Shown in pieces: positions 7,723 to 15,810 of a DNA stretch of 64,000 nucleotides. Source of the stretch: Terrisporobacter glycolicus ATCC 14880 = DSM 1288 (GTDB taxonomy: Bacteria; Bacillota; Clostridia; Peptostreptococcales; Peptostreptococcaceae); assembly GCF_036812735.1 (NCBI RefSeq), contig NZ_CP117523.1, forward strand, positions 992,001 through 1,056,000, given 5' to 3'. Position 1 is the first letter of the stretch. Each line of letters begins with the position of its first letter. The position numbers and the translations under genes are program-made. The notes under the pieces were generated by a model that worked only from the letters and a program-made list of their open reading frames with translations, was not told the origin of the DNA and made no database searches.

Positions 7723-9156
7723 ATGAAGGATATGTCTTACTTAGCCGTAATGGGCAGAAAAAATGACATAATGAAGGAAGCAGTAGGACTTGATTATAGT
7801 GTTTTTGAACATGGAAAGATAGCTTTTGATTATGAAAAAATGATGTCATCAGTTGGTTATTCAATAGAAGATATAGTAAAAATACAAAAAGAAGCAAAAG
7901 TTGGTGGAACTCCTTTAGTGGAACTTAAAAATATAACTGCTTTAGTTAGGAAATATTCAAAAGAAGGTAAGGGGGCTAGAATATTTGTAAAAGACGAAGC
8001 AGCAAATGCATCAGGATCATTTAAAGCTAGAAGAGCAGCTATATCTGTTTATCATGCTAAAAAAATGGGATACAAAGGTGTAATAGCAGCAACTAGTGGA
8101 AACTACGGTGCAGCAGTAGCATCACAAGCAGCTCAAATGGGGCTTAAATGTATAATAGTTCAAGAAGTATTTGATTCAAAAAAAATAGGTCAGCCAGAAA
8201 TACTTGAAAAAACTAGAAAATGTGAAGCATTAGGTGCAGAAGTTATACAATTAACAGTTGGACCAGAGCTATTCTACACATTCTTAAAATTATTAGAAGA
8301 AACAGGATATTTCAATGCTTCTTTATATACTCCATTTGGAATAGCTGGTGTAGAAAGTTTAGGATATGAGCTAGCTAATCAAATGATGGAAATGGAAGGT
8401 AAATACCCAGATGTAGTAGTAGCAACTCACGCTGGTGGAGGAAACTTAACAGGAACTAAGAGAGGTTTAAATTTAGCTTGTGCAAAAGATACTAAGATAA
8501 TAGGTGCATCAGTTGACTTAAGCGGACTTCATATGGCATCTGATCATGCTTTTAACAGAAAATCTTTCACAACAGGTCATACAGGATTTGGTGTTCCATT
8601 TGCAACTTGGCCAGATAGATCTGATGTACCAAGAAACGCAGCTAGAGTTTTAAGATATATGGACAGATATGTAACAGTTACACAAGGAGAAGTATTCTAC
8701 GTAACAGAAGCATTAGCTCAAGTGGAAGGAATAGAAAGAGGACCAGCAGGAAATACTTCTCTTGCAGCAGCCATATCTATAGCAAAAGAAATGGATGAAG
8801 ACCAAATAATAGTAGTACAAGAAACAGAATACACAGGAGCAGGAAAACATCCAATGCCACAGCTTACTTTTGCTAAACAAAATGGAATAGAAATAAGAAG
8901 AGGAAATCCAACAGAAAATGTTCCTGGCAAAAATATAGTGATACCTTGGAATATGGGAGATATCCAATCTAATGATTTAGACTTAGATAGATTAAAAAAT
9001 AACTTTATAAAAAATGCAGTTGCTAATAACAAGCTGGAAGAAATAGATGAAGAAGATATATTATATTTAATAGAAGAAGTAAATAAAGATAGAGATTTTG
9101 TTGTAAAGCGTTTGGAAGAACTAGGCGTAAAAATTACAAACAAAGTGACTGTTTAA
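7723..9156 (+). CDS. ortB: 2-amino-4-oxopentanoate thiolase, beta (PLP) subunit
   Basis: A 477-residue PLP enzyme of fold type II, the OrtB catalytic subunit of AKP thiolase. The likely Schiff-base lysine is Lys101 in ASGSFKARRA, followed by the phosphate-binding ATSGNYGAAVASQAA segment; AGGGNLTGTKRG and GPAGNTSLAAA line the cofactor site in relatives such as threonine synthase-like enzymes. The length is full. GAAGGGG site before the ATG. It is the last gene of the unit, followed by a terminator. Expression should follow the sigma-54 promoter and respond to the two-component system upstream. Confidence 0.9.
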   Translation: MKDMSYLAVMGRKNDIMKEAVGLDYSVFEHGKIAFDYEKMMSSVGYSIEDIVKIQKEAKVGGTPLVELKNITALVRKYSKEGKGARIFVKDEAANASGSFKARRAAISVYHAKKMGYKGVIAATSGNYGAAVASQAAQMGLKCIIVQEVFDSKKIGQPEILEKTRKCEALGAEVIQLTVGPELFYTFLKLLEETGYFNASLYTPFGIAGVESLGYELANQMMEMEGKYPDVVVATHAGGGNLTGTKRGLNLACAKDTKIIGASVDLSGLHMASDHAFNRKSFTTGHTGFGVPFATWPDRSDVPRNAARVLRYMDRYVTVTQGEVFYVTEALAQVEGIERGPAGNTSLAAAISIAKEMDEDQIIVVQETEYTGAGKHPMPQLTFAKQNGIEIRRGNPTENVPGKNIVIPWNMGDIQSNDLDLDRLKNNFIKNAVANNKLEEIDEEDILYLIEEVNKDRDFVVKRLEELGVKITNKVTV

Positions 9157-9210
9157 GCCTCAAAACCTAATTAATTATAGATTTTTTCTTAAACCTAAAA
9201 TTAAACTAAT

Positions 9211-9248
9211 AAAACCCCTCAATAAATGTATTTTATGAGGGGTTTTTA
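9211..9248 (+). terminator. Terminator after ortB
   Basis: AAAACCCCTC and GAGGGGTTTT arms around an AT loop, ending in a T run. Confidence 0.9.
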
Positions 9249-9382
9249 TTAGTTATTTTTATAATACAAATAATTCTTATCCATATTCTGCTAAAGATGA
9301 TTTTAATAATGCCGTAATTACTAATAGAATAGATTTTGTTTAATCTATAATATTTAAGAATAAATTATATGAGGGAGAAAAA

Positions 9383-11743
9383 ATGAAAAATTTAAAGAAA
9401 ATAATTAGTTTATTTTTATGTGTTCTATTGATTTTCAATTTGACTTCAATAGGGAATTTAAATATTTTTGCAGAAAATTTAAAATCTGTATATAAGACAA
9501 ATCCAAAAGTTATTTCTATTGGTACATCACAGGATAAAGTTCAAGTTATAAAAGAGTCAGATGGGAAAATAGTAAATCCTCTGTATCAAGATGCGAATGT
9601 AAAAGGTTATTCGCCAAAATCTTCCTATAAACTTTATTCAAATAAGGTTTTTTCAACAAAAAAAGAAGCTGCAAATTATTTGAAGGAAGAGATGGTAAAA
9701 AGAAGTGGCACTATTGAATTTACAATAAAGCAGAAAAATTATAATACTTTATACGAAGATTTATTTGCAATGGCAGTACAAGATGATGAGAATGCTAATT
9801 CTAGTGAAGGAGATTATCTTTTTAGAAACTGGATTTCTTGCGATATCAATTGCCAAATTAGGTCTAATGAAACAAAGTTTACCTTTGAAGTGAAATATTA
9901 TTCAACATATAAACAAGAGCAACGTGTTGATTATGAGGTGAAAAAAGTTTTAGATGAGCTAAATGTTTACAATAAAGATGAATATACAAAAACTAAAGCT
10001 GTTCATGACTTTATTACTAAAAATATAGTATACGATTATTCTTTGAAAAAATTCTCTGCGTATGATGCTATTGTTTCAAAAAATGTTGTATGTAATGGAT
10101 ATGCAGCTCTAACTTACAAAATGATGAAGGATTTAGGTGTAAAAGTAAGATGTATTACAGGAAAATCAAATGGTGGTAATCATGCATGGAATATAGGGAA
10201 AATAGGTACAAAATGGTACAACATAGATAATACCTGGGATGCGGCTAATGGTGACAATAATTATGTTAAATATACATATTTCCTGAGAAATAATGCTGAG
10301 TTTCCTGACCATAAAAGAGATGAAGAATTTAATACGGATGAATTTAATGTATCATATCCTATATCAAAGACATCTTATAGTAACGTTGATTACAACAAGC
10401 AAAAATTTTCTTTAAATGAGGTACAAAAAACAATAGGAGTGGGAAAATCTTTTAAATTAAAAGGTATACAACTATCTCATGGTGATGCAATTAAATCTTT
10501 TACTAGCAGCAATAAAAATGTAGCAAAAGTAGATTCAAAAGGAAATGTAACAGGAGTAAATTTGGGTTATGCAACAATTACTGTTAAGACTAAAAAAGGT
10601 GAAAGTGCCACTTGTAATGTGAAAGTAAAATATGATTTAAGTGGTTGTAAAATAACTCAAATAGGTAATGGGAAAAAAATTATATCTTGTTCAAGTAGTT
10701 CAAAACCCAGTATTGTAGCTAGATACAATAATAAAACACTAGAAGAAGGTAAGGACTATTCTTTAGATTATGGAGAAAATAATCTAAGCGGCAAAGGAAC
10801 TATAACCCTTGTAGGCACAGGTAATTATACTGGGAAAAAGACTGTTACATTTAAAATTTATCCTAATAAAGTTTCTGGAGTAAAAGTCTTAAGTAGCACT
10901 ACTAGCTCTTTGAACATTAGATGGGACAAAGAAGGTGGCGTAACAGGATATAAAATCTATAGATCAACATCAAAAGATGGGAAGTACACTGAAGTAGCTA
11001 AAGTTTCTAATAAATCTTCAAATACTTACACAGATAGGGGACTAGTAAGTGGAAAAACATATTACTATAAAATAAGAGCCTACAAAACTGTAGATAAAGA
11101 AAATCTTTATGGAGCTTATTCTAGTGTTTCCTCTGAAAAAACAAAATATCCATCCCAAGTTAAAAAATTAAAACAGAATTCTTCTTATAAAACTTCAGTA
11201 AAGTTGTCTTGGAATAAGGCAAGTTATGCTAACGGATATAGCGTGTACAGAGCAACTAGTAAAAATGGAAAATACAAAAGAGTGGCTGAACTTAATGGTA
11301 GTACAAATACAAAATTTACAGACAAAAAAGTATCACCAGGAAAAACATATTATTATAAAGTAAAAGCTTATATAAAAGTTGGAAAAAATAGAGATTACGG
11401 AGCATATTCTGCAATATTAAAAACTAGTACAAGATGTAATACACCAGTTATTACATCTTGTACTAGTTCTAGTGTGAAAAATGATTCTAATAAAAATGGA
11501 AAAGTAAAAATTAGCTGGAAAAAAGTCAATGGTGCATATGGATATGCAATATATAGATCAGAAAGTAAAAAAGGAACTTATAAAAGAATAAAAACTATTA
11601 AAAGTGACTCTACTTTAAGGGCTTATGATGAAGGGTTAAAAACAAGAAAAACATATTATTACAAGATTAATGCATATAGAAAAGTCGATATAGGAAACGT
11701 ATACAGTTATTATAGCAGTGTAAAGTCTGTAAAAGTTAAGTAG
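9383..11743 (+). CDS. Secreted transglutaminase-like protein with Ig-like and FN3 domains
   Basis: A 786-residue exported protein. Signal peptide about 1-30. A transglutaminase/protease-like core (about 195-290) carries Cys237 (VVCNGYA), His267 (GNHAWNIG) and Asp282 (IDNTWD). It is followed by a Big2-like Ig domain (about 345-415, SSNKNVAKVDSKGNVTGV), a GTGNYTGKKTVTF-type repeat (about 420-490) and three fibronectin-III-like repeats (about 495-590, 590-680, 685-786), each with a GY.IYRS motif and a TYYYKI/V end. No sorting signal is seen. The role is unknown; bacterial members act as peptidases or cross-linkers at the surface. Monocistronic, flanked by terminators. Confidence 0.8.
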   Translation: MKNLKKIISLFLCVLLIFNLTSIGNLNIFAENLKSVYKTNPKVISIGTSQDKVQVIKESDGKIVNPLYQDANVKGYSPKSSYKLYSNKVFSTKKEAANYLKEEMVKRSGTIEFTIKQKNYNTLYEDLFAMAVQDDENANSSEGDYLFRNWISCDINCQIRSNETKFTFEVKYYSTYKQEQRVDYEVKKVLDELNVYNKDEYTKTKAVHDFITKNIVYDYSLKKFSAYDAIVSKNVVCNGYAALTYKMMKDLGVKVRCITGKSNGGNHAWNIGKIGTKWYNIDNTWDAANGDNNYVKYTYFLRNNAEFPDHKRDEEFNTDEFNVSYPISKTSYSNVDYNKQKFSLNEVQKTIGVGKSFKLKGIQLSHGDAIKSFTSSNKNVAKVDSKGNVTGVNLGYATITVKTKKGESATCNVKVKYDLSGCKITQIGNGKKIISCSSSSKPSIVARYNNKTLEEGKDYSLDYGENNLSGKGTITLVGTGNYTGKKTVTFKIYPNKVSGVKVLSSTTSSLNIRWDKEGGVTGYKIYRSTSKDGKYTEVAKVSNKSSNTYTDRGLVSGKTYYYKIRAYKTVDKENLYGAYSSVSSEKTKYPSQVKKLKQNSSYKTSVKLSWNKASYANGYSVYRATSKNGKYKRVAELNGSTNTKFTDKKVSPGKTYYYKVKAYIKVGKNRDYGAYSAILKTSTRCNTPVITSCTSSSVKNDSNKNGKVKISWKKVNGAYGYAIYRSESKKGTYKRIKTIKSDSTLRAYDEGLKTRKTYYYKINAYRKVDIGNVYSYYSSVKSVKVK

Positions 11744-11781
11744 AAAATTTTGACAAACGGATTTTCCTGAAATTTTATAGC

Positions 11782-11823
11782 AATCGCGCGGTGGCTTAAA
11801 TCGGTAGCTGAGTGATTTTTTTT
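11782..11823 (+). terminator. Terminator after the transglutaminase-like gene
   Basis: An imperfect GC-rich hairpin beginning AATCGCGCGG and closing with GAGTGATT, several G-U pairs, followed by eight T. Confidence 0.7.
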
Positions 11824-11903
11824 ATATATATTTATATAATCATATTGTTATAATTTTGTGACAACAAATGATATAATAAACTTGGACAAGGAGGAGGGAA
11901 GAT

Positions 11904-12284
11904 ATGACGGGATTATATACAGATTTAATGATAGGATTACTTGCCATCGCTTTAGGTTATGCAACATTAAGATACAATCTGGGTCGATACATAATTTTTG
12001 TTAATGAGAAAAAATATGATAATAAAAAAGTAGCTAAAGTAGCTGGAACTCATATTATGGCATATGGATTTATTAGTATTATTTTATTAGTTGCTAGATA
12101 CTTTACTATGGGGAATAAGGTAGGAGATGCCTTAAACAAAGCAAGTATAGCAGTACTATTTATAATAGGTGCAATTATGTATTACAATATACGAAAATCT
12201 TGCAAAATTGAGAAAAAAGAAGAACCAGAGATAAAAGGTATAAATAAAAAGAAGAAAAAAAAGAAAAAGAAGAAAAGAAAATAA
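11904..12284 (+). CDS. Small membrane protein with a polylysine tail
   Basis: A 126-residue protein of unknown family. Three hydrophobic segments are visible (about 5-22, 48-67, 80-97). The C-terminus is extremely basic, with about ten consecutive lysines encoded by an A-rich tract, and should lie in the cytoplasm, where it could touch nucleic acid or lipid head groups. AAGGAGGAGGG ribosome site, and an extended -10 (TGATATAAT, 11869-11877) upstream. It stands alone between two terminators. I do not recognise a function. Confidence 0.6.
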   Translation: MTGLYTDLMIGLLAIALGYATLRYNLGRYIIFVNEKKYDNKKVAKVAGTHIMAYGFISIILLVARYFTMGNKVGDALNKASIAVLFIIGAIMYYNIRKSCKIEKKEEPEIKGINKKKKKKKKKKRK

Positions 12285-12309
12285 GAAAATAAGTGTTTTG
12301 AATTTTATA

Positions 12310-12343
12310 AAAGAGGCTATCTTAAAAAGGTAGTCTCTTTTTA
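12310..12343 (+). terminator. Terminator
   Basis: AAGAGGCTA and TAGTCTCTT arms around an A-rich loop, followed by TTTT. Confidence 0.8.
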
Positions 12344-12388
12344 TATAAAAATAGTCTATAATATAATTTGTGAAAGGAGATGATAATA

Positions 12389-12871
12389 GTGAAAAAGAGT
12401 ATTTTCGCAGTATTAATTGTGATTTGGATGTTATTTATTTTTTTAATGTCATCACAAAATGCAGAAGTATCGTCAAATACAAGTGGAAGCACTATAAAAG
12501 TTGTTTTATCAATAGTACCAAAATTTAATGAGCAACCAAAGGAAGTTCAAGTGAATATTGTAGAAAGTCTTCAATTTATAGGTAGAAAAAGTGCTCATTT
12601 TATTGGATATATGATTCTGGGGATTTTATCAATGTTGTTGTTTTTACAAATTAAACATATAAATAAAAAGCCTCAATTTGCACTTTTACTATGTGCCATT
12701 TATGCTATCTCTGATGAAATTCACCAACTATTTGTACCAGGAAGAGCAGGACAAGTAAGAGATGTGTTAATAGACTCATCAGGCAGTTTAGTAGGAATTG
12801 CAATAGTTTTGATATTTATAAAATTGTTAGAAATGAAGAGAAGTAGGAAAAAGAGAATAAAATCCGTGTAA
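12389..12871 (+). CDS. VanZ-like family membrane protein
   Basis: A 160-residue protein of the VanZ-like family. I prefer the GTG at 12389, nine bases after AAAGGAG; the in-frame ATG at 12380 touches the ribosome site. Characteristic motifs: FLMSSQNAEVSS after the first helix, RKSAHFIGYMILG, SDEIHQLFVPGRAGQVRDVL and a final helix. VanZ proper gives low-level teicoplanin resistance; most family members are uncharacterised envelope proteins, so drug resistance should not be assumed. It precedes gtrA by 63 bases. Confidence 0.85.
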   Translation: MKKSIFAVLIVIWMLFIFLMSSQNAEVSSNTSGSTIKVVLSIVPKFNEQPKEVQVNIVESLQFIGRKSAHFIGYMILGILSMLLFLQIKHINKKPQFALLLCAIYAISDEIHQLFVPGRAGQVRDVLIDSSGSLVGIAIVLIFIKLLEMKRSRKKRIKSV

Positions 12872-12934
12872 AAATTGCAAAATAAAAGGTAACCATAAAT
12901 AATAGTCAAATTATGAGAAGAAGGAGACAACTTT

Positions 12935-13336
12935 ATGGATAAAACCTTTATAACTATAAAAGATAGAAGTAATTTAGTTGAGTTTATGAAATATACAATT
13001 GTAGGGTGTATTAATACGGCAGACTATTATTTGTCATATTTGATTTTTATGGATATATTCAAATTTTCATACAGAATTTCATTTGTTATGGGCTATATGG
13101 TTAGTATTGTAGGATCATATTTTTTTAATACTTATTTTACATACAAACAAAAGCCTAATCTGAAAAAGTTTTTACTTTTTCCTTTGACTTATGTGCCTAA
13201 TTTTATTATTCAGTATTTTGGCATTATTTTATTGGTGGATAAAATCAATATGAATAGTAAGTTGGCCCCTGTGATTACAACACTAGTTGCTACTCCCATT
13301 ACTTTTTTTGTGATGAAATACGTAATAAAAAAATAA
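12935..13336 (+). CDS. GtrA-like family membrane protein
   Basis: A 133-residue protein with four predicted helices. FMKYTIVGCINTADYY and GSYFFNTYFTYK are GtrA family features. GtrA proteins are thought to flip polyprenyl-phosphate-linked sugars or otherwise help surface glycosylation. No GtrB-type glycosyltransferase is adjacent, so a partner must be elsewhere. AGAAGGAGA site nine bases before the ATG. Probably transcribed with the VanZ-like gene. Confidence 0.8.
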   Translation: MDKTFITIKDRSNLVEFMKYTIVGCINTADYYLSYLIFMDIFKFSYRISFVMGYMVSIVGSYFFNTYFTYKQKPNLKKFLLFPLTYVPNFIIQYFGIILLVDKINMNSKLAPVITTLVATPITFFVMKYVIKK

Positions 13337-13338
13337 AT

Positions 13339-13372
13339 CAAAAGCACCGACCCTTGAGGTGGGTGTTTTGTT
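13339..13372 (+). terminator. Terminator after gtrA-like gene
   Basis: AAAGCACCGACC and GGTGGGTGTTTT arms around CTTGA, ending TTTTGTT. It separates the ATPase/TOPRIM-like pair from upstream genes. Confidence 0.75.
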
Positions 13373-13391
13373 GTACCATGGAGGTGATTTT

Positions 13392-14873
13392 ATGGATAGC
13401 AGAATTGTAAAGTTAAAAACATTAGAGTTAGAAAATTTTAAAAATGTAAAGTATGGGAAAATTGACTTTAAAGAAGATAAGGAATCAGGAGATATTTCTA
13501 ATATATTAGGAATATATGGCCAAAATGGATCAGGAAAAACATCTGTTATAAATGCTCTATATCTTTTTAGAATGGTTATTTCAGGTAAACCATTGAATCC
13601 TAATTTTTGTAACTTCATTTCTTGTGATGCCAAATCTGCAGGAATTAGCTTAGAATTTAGACTTATTGATAAGACGCAAATATACAGGGTAATCTATAAA
13701 TTTGAACTAAGAAAAACTTATAAAAGTGGGGCTTTTTCACCGTATTTAGGTATAGAATATGATAAAATACTAGAGCTAAATAAAAGTGAGGGTTCTAGTA
13801 TAGAGGATGACAAAGATATAACAGTAGAAATTTTTAGAGAGAAGTTGACTTATTCAAAATTGGAGGAAAATCAGTGGAGAAAGAGTACAACAATTGTGGA
13901 TTATAATATGGATGATAATGACTATACTTTTAGGCCTATAAAAAGTTATAAAGAGGTTGCAAACTCTACTGATAAGAAGGTGAGACTTGGCATTGCAAAG
14001 GGCCTTTCCCAGGAAAATTCGACATCCTTTATTTTTAGTCAAAAGACATTTTCTCTTTTGATAACTTCTTTTGCAAAAACTAACCCAGAAAACAGCAAGA
14101 TTATGGCTATATTAAGGAACTTTGCAATATTCAACCTTTTTGTTATACAAAATGATGAGCTTGGTGCCATAACAAGTAACAAAATGATTCCTATTAGTTT
14201 TATGTTAGAAAACAAAAAGGCAAATAAGCGAGGAAGTATTGGACTAAACTTATTTGAGGTTTCTATTATTGATATGGATAAATTTGAAACAGTTAATAAA
14301 ATTTTGGAACAAATAAATGTGGTACTAAATACTTTAGTTCCTAAATTAAAAATAGAAATAAAAAATTATGGTAAGGAAACTTTGAAAAATTCAAAAGAAG
14401 CGTTTAAGGTGGAACTTTTATCAGTGAAAAATGGAAGAAAAATTCCTTTAAAATATGAGTCAGAAGGAATTAAAAAAATTGTTTCCATATTAAGCGTATT
14501 AATAGGAATGTATAATAATGAAAATATTTTGGTGGCAATAGACGAGTTAGATGCTGGTATTTTTGAATATTTATTAGGTGAAATCCTTGAAATTTTAAGC
14601 AAAAGTGCCAAAGGTCAACTTATTTTCACATCACATAACTTAAGAGCCCTGGAGAAGTTAAACAAGGACTTAGTAGTATTTACAACAACAAATGAACACA
14701 ACAGATATATAAGTTTAAACAATACAAAAACAGGTAATAATCTTCGAGATTTTTACTACAGAGGTATTATGCTTGGAGGACAGAAAGAAGATTTGTACGA
14801 TGAGACTAATAAATATGAGATAAACTATGCTTTTAGAAAGGCATGGATGATTGGAAATAATGATAAAGACTAA
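13392..14873 (+). CDS. OLD/RecF-like AAA (ABC-type) ATPase, candidate defence gene
   Basis: A 493-residue ATPase. The ATG at 13392 follows GGAGGTGA. It starts LKTLELENFKNVKYG, as SMC/RecF/OLD N-termini do, with Walker A GIYGQNGSGKTS, then a variable middle, a signature-like SEGIKKIVSILS segment, Walker B ILVAIDELDAG and the H-loop TSHNLRALEKL. This is the AAA_15/AAA_21 type used by abortive-infection ATPases (AbiLi, RloA, PARIS AriA). It overlaps the next gene, which encodes a small TOPRIM-like protein, so the two form a module. The ATPase may sense phage interference and control the partner; that part is inference. Confidence 0.75.
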   Translation: MDSRIVKLKTLELENFKNVKYGKIDFKEDKESGDISNILGIYGQNGSGKTSVINALYLFRMVISGKPLNPNFCNFISCDAKSAGISLEFRLIDKTQIYRVIYKFELRKTYKSGAFSPYLGIEYDKILELNKSEGSSIEDDKDITVEIFREKLTYSKLEENQWRKSTTIVDYNMDDNDYTFRPIKSYKEVANSTDKKVRLGIAKGLSQENSTSFIFSQKTFSLLITSFAKTNPENSKIMAILRNFAIFNLFVIQNDELGAITSNKMIPISFMLENKKANKRGSIGLNLFEVSIIDMDKFETVNKILEQINVVLNTLVPKLKIEIKNYGKETLKNSKEAFKVELLSVKNGRKIPLKYESEGIKKIVSILSVLIGMYNNENILVAIDELDAGIFEYLLGEILEILSKSAKGQLIFTSHNLRALEKLNKDLVVFTTTNEHNRYISLNNTKTGNNLRDFYYRGIMLGGQKEDLYDETNKYEINYAFRKAWMIGNNDKD

Positions 14874-15549
14874 AAAGATAATCCTTTTTATAGTAGAAGG
14901 AATCACCGATGAAATGTCTCTAAGTTTAATTCTTTCAAAATTAGTACAAGAATGTAGTGTGCAGTTTCATATAATAAATCAAGATATTACAGCAGACTTT
15001 AATTCAAACTGCCAAAATATTATTAAGAAAATTGATAGTCAAGTAAAGAAATTTTTATCACAGAACAATGGTTTGAAAAAAACAGATATACAAGAAATAA
15101 TTCATTTAGTAGATACAGATGGAGCTTTTATAAAGGAAAATTTTGTTGTAGAAGATATGAAACAGGAGAAAACTTTTTACACTCATAATTCTATTGTTAC
15201 AAATAAAAGGGATTTAATAGTAGAAAGAAATGAGAGAAAGAGCAATATATTAAACAAACTTTATCAAACTAGCAATATTGGACGGATTGGATACAAAGTT
15301 TACTTTTTTTCTTGTAATTTAGAACATGTACTTCATAATTGTCAAAACACACCATGCAATAAAAAGCGTGTATATTCTTATGACTTTGTGGACAAATACG
15401 TTGGGGAAGAAAAGAAGTTTGTGGATTTTTTAAGTTGTAATGATTTTACGGCCAAAGGTGATTATAAAGAAACATGGCAATTTATAAAAAATGATTGTAA
15501 CTCATTAAATAGATATTGTAATTTTCATCTTTATTTTAAAATGAATTGA
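14860..15549 (+). CDS. TOPRIM/RloB-like partner protein of the ATPase
   Basis: A 229-residue protein overlapping the ATPase gene by 14 bases (ATG at 14860; a TTG at 14851 is an alternative). Near the N-terminus IILFIVEGITDEMSL has the Glu motif of TOPRIM-like folds (hhhVEGxTDE), and IIHLVDTDGAF supplies the DxD motif about 75-80 residues later. This pattern is seen in RloB/AbiLii-like proteins, which are nuclease-like effectors paired with an ATPase. Several cysteines follow (CNLEHVLHNCQNTPC). I assign the family by motifs and gene pairing only; the effector role is inferred. Confidence 0.6.
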   Translation: MIKTKKIILFIVEGITDEMSLSLILSKLVQECSVQFHIINQDITADFNSNCQNIIKKIDSQVKKFLSQNNGLKKTDIQEIIHLVDTDGAFIKENFVVEDMKQEKTFYTHNSIVTNKRDLIVERNERKSNILNKLYQTSNIGRIGYKVYFFSCNLEHVLHNCQNTPCNKKRVYSYDFVDKYVGEEKKFVDFLSCNDFTAKGDYKETWQFIKNDCNSLNRYCNFHLYFKMN

Positions 15550-15582
15550 AGTAGTTGTTTAAAATGTAAGGGAATGAAAAAT

Positions 15583-15610
15583 GGACAACCTTGGGGAGGT
15601 TGTCCTTTAA
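15583..15610 (+). terminator. Terminator after the ATPase/TOPRIM-like pair
   Basis: GGACAACC and GGTTGTCC arms around TTGGGGA, followed by a weak T-rich stretch. Confidence 0.7.
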
Positions 15611-15764
15611 TATTAAATAATATGTAAACTTAAGAATGGACTATATCATATAGTTATCATTCGAGCCTAAAATAATTATAGTTCAAAGGCATTTGAAATG
15701 TAACTATATTCATATTATTTCTTAAAAAAAATAACCTTTTCAGCTATGAAGTTACAATTAAGAC

Positions 15765-15810
15765 CTACCTGCAACGAATTTGGCCATTTGTTACAGGTAG
15801 ATTTTTATTT
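15765..15810. terminator. Terminator hairpin between convergent genes
   Basis: CTACCTG (15765-15771) and CAGGTAG (15794-15800) close a long imperfect stem. On the plus strand it is followed by ATTTTTATTT; on the minus strand it lies just past the metallophosphoesterase stop codon. Confidence 0.65.

Noticed and set aside
8718-9143. Antisense frame within ortB
   Set aside because: Shadow of a strongly supported gene; no ribosome site.
9249-9343. Plus-strand frame reading SYFYNTNNSYPYSAKDDFNNAV... up to a TAA at 9341
   Set aside because: It starts inside the ortB terminator and has no start codon or ribosome site; too short to call a gene remnant.
12389-12871. Glycopeptide-resistance gene (vanZ)
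   Set aside because: VanZ-like proteins are widespread and mostly unrelated to resistance; no vanHAX or vanRS genes are present.
15610-15764. Possible small RNA between the defence-like pair and the metallophosphoesterase
   Set aside because: Only weak, AT-rich hairpins and no promoter; nothing matches a known RNA.
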